Part shown: positions 1 through 10,069 of the stretch, piece by piece
Position numbering within the stretch: the first letter of the stretch is position 1
Layout of the letters: each line of letters begins with the position of its first letter
Origin: Ustulina deusta
Taxonomy: Eukaryota > Ascomycota > Sordariomycetes > Xylariales > Xylariaceae
Assembly: GCA_023159155.1 (NCBI GenBank)
Contig: JAJNNX010000028.1
Span: 496,001 to 560,000 of the forward strand
Direction of reading: 5' to 3'
DNA: 64,000 nt
Translations under genes and position numbers: made by a program
Notes under the pieces: generated by a model
Database searches by the model: none
Seen by the model: only the letters and a program-made list of their open reading frames with translations
What the model was told of the DNA's origin: nothing

Positions 1-1
1 T

Positions 2-3000
2 GCATTTGTTCCACTCGACCCTCTGGGCCCGAAGGATCGCAACTTAGAAATCATGAGCGTCTGTGGTGCCGAGAAGCTCATACTCGCGTCATACGATGAG
101 AAGTATGAGGAAGTCGGGTTGGTGGTATCGTGGACACTTATCGACGCCCTTCCGTCGACCTCGAAGGTGGAACTGCCAACCGTCACTCCCGGTGATCTAG
201 CATACGTCATTTTCACCTCTGGCAGCACTGGGAAACCTAAAGGCGTGATGATAGAGCACCAGAACCTGTTCTACAGTCTCGGCGCACACGGCGGCGACAT
301 CTACCGCCAGGGACCGACCTCCAGGGTTTTGCAGTTTGCAGCACTCACGTTTGATGCTTCCATGACGGAACATCTGGCGCCGCTCACGCTCGGAGGATGC
401 GTCTGCGTCCCTGACCATGAGATCAGACTGACCGCAATAGCCGACTATATCAACTCCCGGCGCGTGAACTGGGCATTTTTCACTCCCACTTTCTTCAAGC
501 TACTCAGCCCCGAAGATGTGCCCTGTCTCAAGACGGTGGTACTAGGCGGCGAGGCCATCACGAACGATTGCATCGATCGATGGAGCCACCGCATTCGTCT
601 CATCAATGGCTACGGTCCATCGGAGGGGACGATCGTGGCCACTGCTTGTGTCGTTGAACCAATGAGCAGCGAGCGTGCATCCATTGGAAGGGCTCTCGTG
701 TGCAAATCTTGGATCGTAGATCCAGAAGATCATAGCCGGCTTCTGCCAGTCGGAACGATCGGGGAGCTGGTCCTTCAAGGCCCTACTGTAGCCAGAGGAT
801 ATCTAAACGAGCCGGAGAAGACTGAAGCTGCCTTTATCGACGTGCAGCCGTGGGCAAGCGATTCAGATAATCCTCAATACCAGCGGATGTACAAAACTGG
901 GGATCTAGTGCGATACGACGAGAACGGTTCATTGATATATCTCGGCCGAAAGGACACACAGGTCAAGATTCGTGGTCAGCGTCTAGAACTCGGCGAGGTG
1001 GAGAACCATCTGCCTGCGGATACAATTCAACACGGCGTAGCGCTGGTACCTAAGTCTGGTCTTTATAAGGGCCGGCTTGTGGTAGTCGTCGTCTGCCGAA
1101 CTCGCAAGGATTCGGCAGCATTCAAACGAGGAGGGTTTTGGCGACTCAGCGGAGAAACAGCACAAGAAGCCCAAGAAATCATTAATGACACAAAAGAGTC
1201 GATGTTGGCAAAGGTCCCTGGCTTCGCAATCCCAGACATTTGGATCCCTGTCGATGAGATCCCCACGAGTAAGTCCGGAAAGCTTGACCGAATGGCTGTG
1301 CGCAGTTGGGTCGAATCGCTAGGGGGCGAGCAACAGCCGGAGTCCGAGATCGATGATGAAGACGATCCTACGGCGACTGACCTGGACAGAATCATACAAG
1401 AAGCCTTTGGCCATGCTCTCGGCTTACCTGCGAGAAGAATCCCACTGGATTGCTCCTTTCAATCTCTCGGGGGAGATTCCCTTCAAGCTATCCAGGTGGT
1501 TGGCAGATGCCGCGCCCAGTCACTTCAAATCAGCATTCTCCCTATCCTGAAAGGCGACACGATTAGACAGCTGAGCTCGAAGTCAAATCGCTACTTGGTA
1601 GCATCTCAAGGGAGTGAATGCATCGACACCCCCTTTCCTCTATCTCCGATTCAACGCCTCTATGTCGATGCGAATCCTCCATCAGATCATCACTTCAACC
1701 AAACGAGAGTTGTTCGCCTCAAGAAGCCATTACGTACAGATATCTTGCTCGAAGCTCTCAGGCATGTTGTTCGTACACATTCTATGCTGCGTGCACGACT
1801 TGTACGAGATAACGCTGGCAACTATCACCAGTTGATCAAGCAAGAAGCCGACATCGACTTCAGGTGCAGCTCTGTCGCTTCTCTTGAAGAGGCTCAAGGG
1901 AGTATCGCCGCATCCCAACAGGCGGTAAACATATGCTCAGGTCCGGTGGTTGCAGCGCACCACATTTTGGTAGAAAACGAGCTCCCTTTGTTTTCGATCA
2001 CAGTCGCGCACTTCTCAATAGATATTGTCTCATGGGGCATTATCTTCGAAGATCTCGGAGCGTGCCTCCAAAACAGTCGCCTTCCTCCCCCAACATCACT
2101 CTCCTTCCAGAATTGGTGCCGACAGCAGACAGAAAACGTCCAGGGCAATTGGTCGAAACATCACCTTTTGCCCGTTGAATTGCCTAAAGAGGACGTCGAT
2201 TCGTGTTTCTCCTTTCCAAAACCCAACACATATGGCAATGTGGTCATGCAGAAGACGAATGCAAGCCTTGCCGCCACTAGTAGTATTCTGAGCGCCTGCG
2301 GCTCGTCCTCTCTGAGTGTTTTGGATCTCCTGCTCGCAGTCCTCTTCCGCGGATTTGCAGACACATTTCCCACTCTCCAACTTCCGGTTATACACTCCGA
2401 GAGCCATGGGCGGCAAACTTGGACGCCGGAGCAAGATATATCGCGGACAGTCGGCTGGTTCACAAGTCTCACACCAATTTTAGCCCCGACAGCGCACGGC
2501 GACGACATTTGGCACGCGGCCCGCAGCATACGACATTACCGTGGCCAACTCCTCCACGGTGGCTTACCTTTCTTCGCCTCGCGTTTCCGTTCAGACGCTC
2601 AAGGTTCTGAACGCAAACAGCCCATGGCGGTAGTATTTAACTATATGGGCCAGGAGCAACAGCGGGTCGATAGCGATGACGCCCCGTTCGTTATTCTTCC
2701 CGAGTTTCAGGGTGAAAGTGGCGACGATGCCAGCGCTAACATGCCCCGATTTTCCATCTTCGAGATATCCGCTGAGATAAGACACGGTCAAATCCGGTTT
2801 ACGTTTACGTGGCCGGAGGGCCTCGAGTGTGGAGGTTGCAGAGATGATGTCTCCAGCTTGGTTGACCGGTGTCGAGACAATCTGGAATCTGCTGGAGCAG
2901 GCAAGTCCCAATCTCCGACTCGCAGTCTCGTATCTTCGTCGTGCGATCTCTATCAACTGCAAGTTGACTATGACACTAGCTGGTCGATCCTGAGGAATGC

Positions 3001-4378
3001 AGAGGAGAAGCTTTCACGTCGATCAGCCGGTATCGCCAAGATTTCCCCAACCTCTGCTACCCAGCGAGCGATTCTCCTGTCTCAAGAGGTCAACCCACGC
3101 ATGTTTCAAACGCGGTTGGTGTTCTCTGTCCAAACAAGAGCACAATTAGACGTCTCCAATCTCCTGAGGGCATGGAACCAGGTTGTCGGTCGTCATGGAA
3201 TCTTCCGAACAGTATTTGTTCGAAGACCGGGGGAACATACGACGTTCGACCAGGTGCTACTGGAACATATTGAGCCCCAAGTAGAGACATTGGCCGACCA
3301 GAGACATACGGCACAGTCTCTCCTCCAACTGCCGTCGAGGCAATGGGAAGAACACGAGCCACATCATAGGCTAACCGTGGCACACACCGCTACCAGCCAG
3401 ACACTACTTCTATTGGAATGTAGCCATGCCATGATTGACTACGCCTCTCTGCAAATTGTGTTCCAAGATCTATCCACGGCATACGGTGGCTTTTCTGAAA
3501 AAGTCGAGGGGGACACGGTACAATTTGTCGATCTGGTCGACTACAGGAGCCGCGCAATAAAACACGAAAGCGATCTCTTCTGGAAAACGCTGTTCATGGG
3601 GGGCCCGAGAGGTCAATTGTCTCATGGCCGCGCTCCCCAATCCATGTGGAAGACGCACCAAAGCCTCACTTTCTCCCTCGACGCCGCGAGCCGCGCGGCC
3701 TTGCAGGCGCTCTGCCAGCGAACCTCCACCACCATGGCGCTCATAGTCCGTTTCGCATGGGCAGCTGTGCTCTCACAGTTCCTGAATTCCAAGCGCGTCG
3801 CTTTTGGATATGTCGTAGCGGGGCGCGACATAGATCTCACAGGAATCGAGGGCATCGTGGGTCCGTGCCTGAATATCCTGGGCTGCGTTGTCGAACTGGG
3901 CGAGGGCGAAGACACGACGGCAAAGTGCCTCGAGATGCTCAAGGAACAATTTTTGAACAGCCTCTCTCATCAATATGGGTACTTGGACTTTTCCGCCTCC
4001 CATTCATCTAGCACTCGGGAGGATAGATCTACCATGACACCCACAACCGCTCATTTCGACACTTTGGTCAACTTCCGCTCGCACAACGAATTGAAAGAGA
4101 GTGCAGATGCGCTACGGCTGCAAGTTGAAGGAGAAATAGACCCTTTTGACGTAGGTTATTCCCCCCCGGGCCTCAGAGCCGAAGCTGCTTGGATATGCGT
4201 CGCTAACTTGAGACAGTACGCCTTGGTGGTGGAGGCCGACTCGTATAGCACAGGTGATCTCCATATTACTCTCTCGTTCTGGGAAGAGGCCATAGGTGGT
4301 GATCTAGCCAAGGAGGTTTCTGCTGCCCTTGCCCGGGTTCTGGAGCAGATCCCCCAAACATATGACAACAAAGCTTAG
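2..4378 (+). CDS. Nonribosomal peptide synthetase, C-terminal part (A-T-E-C), 5' truncated by the window edge
   Basis: Last part of a cytosolic multimodular peptide synthetase. The frame is open from base 2 and starts mid-adenylation domain (AFVPLDP), so the ATG at 53 is internal. Counting from base 2: core A3 FTSGSTGKPKG near residue 70, A5 YGPSEG at 204, A7 YKTGDL at 297, A8 with QVKIRGQRLELGE, A10 PTSKSGKLDR at 421; carrier motif LGGDSL with the phosphopantetheine serine at 493; an epimerization domain (HHFNQ start, HFSIDIVSW with the active His at 670, then GWFTS and FNYMGQ); and a final condensation domain with SHAMIDYAS (His 1142). The order predicts that the last residue is epimerized to D, then released or cyclized by the terminal C domain. 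The Gly usual after HxxxD is Tyr. Reading the substrate pocket by eye gives DATFVGGIV plus the A10 Lys; I do not assign a substrate. It is intronless as far as visible and undamaged. Confidence 0.96.
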   Translation, partial: AFVPLDPLGPKDRNLEIMSVCGAEKLILASYDEKYEEVGLVVSWTLIDALPSTSKVELPTVTPGDLAYVIFTSGSTGKPKGVMIEHQNLFYSLGAHGGDIYRQGPTSRVLQFAALTFDASMTEHLAPLTLGGCVCVPDHEIRLTAIADYINSRRVNWAFFTPTFFKLLSPEDVPCLKTVVLGGEAITNDCIDRWSHRIRLINGYGPSEGTIVATACVVEPMSSERASIGRALVCKSWIVDPEDHSRLLPVGTIGELVLQGPTVARGYLNEPEKTEAAFIDVQPWASDSDNPQYQRMYKTGDLVRYDENGSLIYLGRKDTQVKIRGQRLELGEVENHLPADTIQHGVALVPKSGLYKGRLVVVVVCRTRKDSAAFKRGGFWRLSGETAQEAQEIINDTKESMLAKVPGFAIPDIWIPVDEIPTSKSGKLDRMAVRSWVESLGGEQQPESEIDDEDDPTATDLDRIIQEAFGHALGLPARRIPLDCSFQSLGGDSLQAIQVVGRCRAQSLQISILPILKGDTIRQLSSKSNRYLVASQGSECIDTPFPLSPIQRLYVDANPPSDHHFNQTRVVRLKKPLRTDILLEALRHVVRTHSMLRARLVRDNAGNYHQLIKQEADIDFRCSSVASLEEAQGSIAASQQAVNICSGPVVAAHHILVENELPLFSITVAHFSIDIVSWGIIFEDLGACLQNSRLPPPTSLSFQNWCRQQTENVQGNWSKHHLLPVELPKEDVDSCFSFPKPNTYGNVVMQKTNASLAATSSILSACGSSSLSVLDLLLAVLFRGFADTFPTLQLPVIHSESHGRQTWTPEQDISRTVGWFTSLTPILAPTAHGDDIWHAARSIRHYRGQLLHGGLPFFASRFRSDAQGSERKQPMAVVFNYMGQEQQRVDSDDAPFVILPEFQGESGDDASANMPRFSIFEISAEIRHGQIRFTFTWPEGLECGGCRDDVSSLVDRCRDNLESAGAGKSQSPTRSLVSSSCDLYQLQVDYDTSWSILRNAEEKLSRRSAGIAKISPTSATQRAILLSQEVNPRMFQTRLVFSVQTRAQLDVSNLLRAWNQVVGRHGIFRTVFVRRPGEHTTFDQVLLEHIEPQVETLADQRHTAQSLLQLPSRQWEEHEPHHRLTVAHTATSQTLLLLECSHAMIDYASLQIVFQDLSTAYGGFSEKVEGDTVQFVDLVDYRSRAIKHESDLFWKTLFMGGPRGQLSHGRAPQSMWKTHQSLTFSLDAASRAALQALCQRTSTTMALIVRFAWAAVLSQFLNSKRVAFGYVVAGRDIDLTGIEGIVGPCLNILGCVVELGEGEDTTAKCLEMLKEQFLNSLSHQYGYLDFSASHSSSTREDRSTMTPTTAHFDTLVNFRSHNELKESADALRLQVEGEIDPFDVGYSPPGLRAEAAWICVANLRQYALVVEADSYSTGDLHITLSFWEEAIGGDLAKEVSAALARVLEQIPQTYDNKA

Positions 4379-5101
4379 GGGTGCCGAGACAAAAAAAAAG
4401 AAGCAAAAATGTAAATTTAAGGGAATCTCAAAAAATAGGGCAAAATATCTGTAACTAGGAGACAATTAACCTGCTGGTGTTGGCTCGCGATTTACCCAGT
4501 GTCATAGGATGATGTAAAGCGATGTGTATCGGTAGGCCAGGGTATACGGAGGCCTTGCACTCATACTCAAATATGACTAAGTATCCCAAAAATGGCACCG
4601 CCTTACACGGTTTGTTTATAAGTAGACTCGCTAATCTTGATTGGTCCTATGATAGAACACTATACTTAAGAAAGTAGGTATAGTAGGACGTTGACTATTG
4701 GTGCTGTTAAGAGTACCCCTTGGGGTGAGCAGCTTTGGTCCGTACTGAATTGTGCAGTGCAACCGTAACGTCCAGTTTTAGGTTAGATTAGACCGTTTTA
4801 CTCGGCTTCGCCGCCACACCTGGCGTTACAGCCATTTTCTTCGGCTGATGATCTTATCTAGATTTCATCGGGTAGGGGTCACGTGGGTAACCCGATCCTG
4901 TGGGTCACTGGTGGTATCATGGACTCCATTTTCGGATCCTAAAACCTTCAGTCTTGGAGGCTTCCATCTCACCTCTTCAACATTTGTATGCAAAATGGAG
5001 AACTTTATCTAAACCACCATCTCTTAGCATCGACGACATTAAGAGACATCACTAACACTTTAATTCAGTTCGGAAATAGCCCTCCTCATTTTATTGAAGG
5101 A
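4379..5101. other. Intergenic region between convergent genes, with a repeat fragment
   Basis: No gene was recognised. An A-rich run follows the NRPS stop at about 4390-4440. Bases about 4905-5005 carry a degenerate copy of sequence also found inverted at 12.8-12.9 kb (see the repeat entry). Confidence 0.6.
4905..5005 (+). repeat. Diverged dispersed repeat, copy A
   Basis: The stretch with CAGTCTTGGAGGCTTC followed by CATTTGTATG matches the reverse complement of about 12825-12920. Most of the best 50 bases agree, and five of the seven codons that differ between the copies do so by transitions. In one shared frame both copies read HF..LK..VLEAS.....HLY.K, so the repeat may derive from coding sequence. 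I do not recognise the family. Confidence 0.6.
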
Positions 5102-6190
5102 TCACTCTCTGGTGACATAAACCACCTCCGGCCACGCAGTAGAAGGAGTCTCTAATATCGGCTGTGCTACGCCACGGAGGGTGAGTTCGAAGAAATCTCG
5201 AACGAACGCCCGGGTGATATTCACCTGCCGGTACCCATTGATATCGCCGAGCGAGTTACTATGCGCTTTGACATCAGTGACTTCCTTCCAGAAAGCCAAA
5301 TCAGTGAAGTCGACATGTAACGAGCCGTTGACAGCTAGATGTTTCCACCACCCTGTTTGCACCGATCCAAAGTGAACCCAACTCGGGTCTTCATATGCTT
5401 CTTCACTCAGCAATAATATAGACTTGACGGCATCGACATACTGGTCCTCATCCACGAACGGCCCGTCGATGTTAATGGCAGAACTGACGCGACCATCACG
5501 TAGTAAGGCACGGGCTGCTGCCGCTCCACCGGCGGAGTGTCCAAATGTGCCGATGTGTGTAGTATTAATGAGACCCCCCACACATTGCTCGATAAGAGGG
5601 ATATTGTCGATTAGTGCTTTCGTCTCGTTGACGCGGATGTCAATGAGAGTGCCTGCATTGATATCGGGACTGTCAAAGGGGGGCAGTCCATACAGGGCAG
5701 TGCCATTTGGCCATCTAATGAATGGCTGCTCATAAGGGTGGTCTGCACCGATCACTGTGTAGCCGTAAGAGGCCAAATCAGAGAGCAGAATTGAGAACAT
5801 CTCGACAGGCGGCCCTATACCCGCTGGGCCGAACAGCAGAGTCGGATATGCAGTCCTGTGCAGCCGAGGTGCGTTCGTGACGATGGCATCCGTGGTTAAG
5901 TTAGCAAAGGAACCGACAGTCACGTTGTAGACGTCTTCGAAAAGTGCGGCCAGGGCAGGGTCAAGATACGGCACCGGGGCGCCTGTGAACCGTTCTGAAG
6001 TCGGGTAGTAGACGGTCGCCAGGAAAGCTGTGGTGACATTGTTCGGCGCAATCGGGTCGCCAGTGTTGACATATGGTATCTCGACCTTTTTCCTGCCAAC
6101 GCTGTACCGCCCCGTCGGTGGAGGAATGATGGCGCTGTATACTTCTCGAAGCACAGCCAGCGACAACACTATTTTCTGCAAGGCACTCAT
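5102..6190 (-). CDS. Secreted PAF-acetylhydrolase-like alpha/beta hydrolase
   Basis: A 362-residue single-exon protein. A hydrophobic N-terminus (residues 5-22) looks like a signal peptide, and several N-x-S/T sites fit secretion. The body resembles platelet-activating-factor acetylhydrolase isoform II: nucleophile elbow FGHSAGG with Ser219, Asp242 in the IDGP turn, and His292 in HVDFTDLAFW as the likely third triad member. Such enzymes hydrolyse short acyl or oxidised esters; the fungal substrate is unknown. It lies tail-to-tail with the NRPS, about 0.7 kb away, so a role as an ester-cleaving partner of the peptide pathway is possible but rests on position alone. Confidence 0.85.
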   Translation of the reverse strand: MSALQKIVLSLAVLREVYSAIIPPPTGRYSVGRKKVEIPYVNTGDPIAPNNVTTAFLATVYYPTSERFTGAPVPYLDPALAALFEDVYNVTVGSFANLTTDAIVTNAPRLHRTAYPTLLFGPAGIGPPVEMFSILLSDLASYGYTVIGADHPYEQPFIRWPNGTALYGLPPFDSPDINAGTLIDIRVNETKALIDNIPLIEQCVGGLINTTHIGTFGHSAGGAAAARALLRDGRVSSAINIDGPFVDEDQYVDAVKSILLLSEEAYEDPSWVHFGSVQTGWWKHLAVNGSLHVDFTDLAFWKEVTDVKAHSNSLGDINGYRQVNITRAFVRDFFELTLRGVAQPILETPSTAWPEVVYVTRE

Positions 6191-7620
6191 GTTTGCGATA
6201 CAACTTTGGGTAACTTCGCCTTATGCTTAATGCTACTCGAGGACGCTGGGTATGTGCTAGGCGCATACGTTACCTTTTGTACTCGATAATCATCATTGGG
6301 AGACAAGGTGTCCATTCTATGCCACACGGACTTGAGCCCAGAATGGGTCTAGTAGAGCGGCCTCATGCATGCAGTCAGCCTCATCATCTAGCACCCTAGG
6401 CTCCAAAACAAATTGATAGGGGCAGGGCAGGCTTAGTATACACCGTATAGATGATTCCGATGTCGAGCAAACGCAATTCGGAGATTACTACACACTTCTA
6501 CTAGGTACTTCTGCCACCACCTTCTACCTTCAATCTTAAAGGTGCCTATGTCGCCACTGCAGGCTTACATAAATACAACCTCCTCTTTACGACTGGATTA
6601 TCATGATGTTGCGCGCAGCCCAATAGCCATGGCAATGTCGTTTCTGTTTAGCAAACTTTGCGCTAGATGACTTATTACGGCGCTACTTTAACGAATACCG
6701 AGTTATTTTTTCCCTCCACACATTCTTAGTCAAAGCTGAGTATCTCTAGTCTCGAGCCGCCGAAGCTGAGCTTTGCCGAGCCCATGCGAACGCGAATACC
6801 GACGATGACGTTTCCAAGAGGGCAGCAGCTTCGAGTGCACTTCAGACGACGTGAATCTTCATGTCGGCTTTCGAACGCTGATTTGCTTCTTACACAATAC
6901 ATATGTTGCCTGTGAGGAAGTATGTGTTTACTCTTTCATAATCAGGCAAGCAAGCAAGGAACTATGGGAGCACCTAGGGAAGGAGGCTGATGCTAGGTCT
7001 AAGAAAAGGACGCGAGAGACAGCCGATATCAATTCGTATGCTAACAGTGGCAATCTCAAGTCAGCCCAAATTCACAGGACAAGTGTCGACGACTTCCCGA
7101 GCCCTTGCGCGGCGGCTCTGGTGCATGAGGCAAAAAAATGCTGTTTTTTTTCGACGACTCTGGGGCGTTCATCGAGCGCTGTGTCGTGGGCTGAATGGCT
7201 TGCGTGCCCAAGTGAAATGGTGGATGGGGTTGGTACCTAGATAATCGATCCGTACTGCGAAAGCAATACATACAGCAAAGGGCGCTGGATGACTGTTTTA
7301 TTCGACGGTCATCCATAAGCGGCGAGGTATAATTGAAATAAGTACCTAAAGGGGGGAACCCGACTTTTTAACTCTTTAGTTCTAGCGTGTATATAGAGTG
7401 TTAAAAATGGACCGTATTTAAGTTATCAGTACATCAATAAACTATGCTATGAAAAAAGCTACAATGTTTAAAGCGGACACGATGTAACCATAGTGAAAAC
7501 GAAAGACTATAAAAGCAACGGTTTAGAAAGACAAGGGGAAAACGCGCAGTGCGATAATAAGAATGACGTTATGCCATACCGTTATGTCCTCCAAATAGAT
7601 GGAGGTAGAGAGGAAGGTGA
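6191..7620. other. Intergenic region, no supported gene
   Basis: This is the upstream region of the hydrolase gene and the downstream region of the propeller gene. Short open frames of up to 129 codons (6851-7240) overlap each other and show no family signature or convincing coding bias. Confidence 0.5.
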
Positions 7621-9507
7621 TCAGCAAAAGTTGCAAGGCTGGTACCACGAAACGCCATCAACAGTGCTGACAAGGGACCCATTGGCCTGGAAGAAATTAT
7701 ACATAATGTCGATGGAAAGGGAAAACCCATCATCGCCGGTCAGCTTCGTTCCCACGACCTCACCACTGGCGGTGGTGGAGGTAATATTAGAGTACCAGTC
7801 CAGGACGGTGAGGGTTGCGTTGGCAGGAGTACCGGTTACGTTCTCGCTCCCGGAAATATAGTTAAGGCCGTCGTCCGAATAGTTGTGATAAGTTACAGCG
7901 ATGCTTTGGAAGTATGTATTGGCTTCGTTGAAGGTGATTGTGACGTCGGCGGTACCGCTGGATAACCCGTTTAGAGTGTAGTCTCCGGGCTGGAACGCCA
8001 ATGTTGTGGTTTCCGGAATCGACATGCCTGGGGTGTACGGGAGTCCCCAGGGAACGTCGTCTGAATGTTCTGGTACATCCGTAATGGGGAGCGGCTCGCG
8101 CGAGGTCAAGGTCGCTACCATCACACGCATTGTCCTTTGATCAGGGTATGGTGAGGTTTCGCAGGCCAGTGGGTTGGATCCACCGCAGGCGGGCTGCACC
8201 GCTAGCATCTGATAGTAGGTCACCTTAGTTCCATCGTAGGACCAGCGAGGATCGGCGCCGGCATTCCAATTGGGGTCATTGATACCACCAGCACTCGTGT
8301 CGGGTCCCTCGTTGAGCTTCTGGCCAAAGTAGTCGCCACGATCTCCCGCATAGTCGAGGAGGTAAGGCTCGAAGAACCGACGCGCTCCATTGTTTCGGAC
8401 AGAGCTTACCGTCGCGGTGACGAGCAAGTCGATTATGGGGGGGATGCCGCGCACGGCGGCGAGAAATTCCTGTCGCCCGGACCCGCGCGTATCGAGGACG
8501 ACTTGCCACTGGTCGTCAGGCGAAACGGCAATGGGGTCGGCGTATTCGGGATGCTCGGTGATGCGGCGCACGGCGCCTGTGGTCAGGTGCGCAGCAAAGA
8601 GATCGATGTTGCACGACTCCCACGAGAATCCCACGTAAGTAATCTCCTCTCCGGTCCCTGTCAGGCCTCTCAGCTCGCCGATGACAATGGCGGAGCGGTT
8701 GACAGTCAACTGATCACCGTCGACACTCAACGGTCCGGCGAGATACGGATTGCTGAGAATGGTCACGTTGATCAGATCGTATCTCGAGGCCGCCTCGTTG
8801 AATGAGAGGCGACCAAAGTAAGCCGCTTGAGACAGGATGCCCGCCGAGGTTGTGATGAAGCTGTTAAAAGTCAAGTGGACGTTGTCCGGGTGAAGTCGAA
8901 GCTCCCGTATGGTAGTGCCGGCGCCAGTCCCGTCGTCGTCCGCCGTTGTACTGAAGCGAAGCGGATAGGCAAAAACCTTGTCTGCCGTGCAGTCATCGCT
9001 CGAAAGGAGAATATCCCCGCAAGAGATGACACTAGTGCCAGCCAGGACTTTCGTGCCATCTCGGAAAGTTTGGGCATAGCCAGCCATATCAGTGGTTCCA
9101 ACTTGGTTGGCAGCCGGCATGCCGCACGTAATGCACTTCCAGGCATCGCCATTCGAGAATGTAGTGCCATCTGCTTTGATTAGGAAAAGCTGAACACCAG
9201 TATAGATGCTGGCTGGATCCGGCATAGCTGGCGCTCCAATAAAGGTCCCTGTGGCCGCAACATGGAGCCCATCGGGCGTGAACATGCCACTGTTAAGACT
9301 GGGCGAATACAAGCACCCGGTGCCGCTAGGGTTGACGTCCAAAGTGCAGGCGCCTTCGGTTTTGTCCCAAAGAGCTGGAGGTATCGTCAACTCGATGACT
9401 TCGATAGGCTCAGGATCTGGCGGAGGTGGCGTCCCGTCTAGCTTGGATTGAGCGCAGGCATAAGAAGCCTGTAGGAGAGCTGCCTGAAACGCCATAGAGA
9501 AACGCAT
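7621..9507 (-). CDS. Secreted TolB-like beta-propeller protein, saponin-hydrolase-like
   Basis: A 628-residue single-exon protein with a signal peptide (MRFSMAFQAALLQ, cleavage near ACAQS). The body contains repeated propeller-blade motifs of the TolB/PD40 type: FTPDGLHVAA near residue 75, VSPDDQWQVVLD near 325 and WSYDGTKVTYY near 430, plus an ITEHPEYADP blade start. A cysteine pair CITCG and a terminal CNFC may form disulphides. Overall layout and length resemble the fungal extracellular proteins annotated as saponin hydrolase, which remove glucuronic acid from soyasaponins; this assignment is from memory and the catalytic residues were not mapped. It could be another secreted propeller enzyme. 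It has the same strand as the PAF-AH-like gene, about 1.4 kb away. Confidence 0.65.
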   Translation of the reverse strand: MRFSMAFQAALLQASYACAQSKLDGTPPPPDPEPIEVIELTIPPALWDKTEGACTLDVNPSGTGCLYSPSLNSGMFTPDGLHVAATGTFIGAPAMPDPASIYTGVQLFLIKADGTTFSNGDAWKCITCGMPAANQVGTTDMAGYAQTFRDGTKVLAGTSVISCGDILLSSDDCTADKVFAYPLRFSTTADDDGTGAGTTIRELRLHPDNVHLTFNSFITTSAGILSQAAYFGRLSFNEAASRYDLINVTILSNPYLAGPLSVDGDQLTVNRSAIVIGELRGLTGTGEEITYVGFSWESCNIDLFAAHLTTGAVRRITEHPEYADPIAVSPDDQWQVVLDTRGSGRQEFLAAVRGIPPIIDLLVTATVSSVRNNGARRFFEPYLLDYAGDRGDYFGQKLNEGPDTSAGGINDPNWNAGADPRWSYDGTKVTYYQMLAVQPACGGSNPLACETSPYPDQRTMRVMVATLTSREPLPITDVPEHSDDVPWGLPYTPGMSIPETTTLAFQPGDYTLNGLSSGTADVTITFNEANTYFQSIAVTYHNYSDDGLNYISGSENVTGTPANATLTVLDWYSNITSTTASGEVVGTKLTGDDGFSLSIDIMYNFFQANGSLVSTVDGVSWYQPCNFC

Positions 9508-10069
9508 CTTGAATCGCGCTCGGGCAATTGTGCCTTGGATAAAAAGCTAATGGCCTTATTGTGAGTGGTAATCAGCAGATGTCGAGTGCTTCGGATCAAC
9601 ATCAATAGGGTGTCTCCTCTACATTATATACACCTAGATTCTTCAGTCCGCATAGTCATGAAGTACATCTCCAAGTGGACACAATGCGGAACTCGCGCGT
9701 CAACAACGTCATTTCAATGCATCTCTTCATTTTGCAAATGATTATCATTGTTGCCTAGTATTGGTAACTGACACCATTGCAAGGCATAGCCGCAACATGC
9801 GCTCGTAAAAGTCGCGATCCGGTTGGGCAAGCTGCCTATACGTGTAGTTCAGCCCCTTGATTTCAACATGGGGCAATTCAAAAAGGACTCCACCGTCGTA
9901 TTAGGCGCCATGCGATTGGCCCAGATTGTTACAGCTCCAGCCCCATAATGCCTTCGTTTTTAACGAAGAAAGAATGACTGAGTTGAACAAAGGTTAACAA
10001 AAACCAATCCTCCAGTGGAACCAGTCCATAACCAGACCAAGTCTAGATCATATGTTGGATCTGAGCTAG
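9508..10069. other. Intergenic region upstream of the propeller gene
   Basis: No gene is visible. It should hold the promoter of the minus-strand propeller gene. I see no clear operator-like motif. Confidence 0.4.

Noticed and set aside
53..4378. NRPS start at the ATG at 53
   Set aside because: The frame is open to base 2 and the upstream residues AFVPLDP belong to the adenylation domain, so the true start is outside the window.
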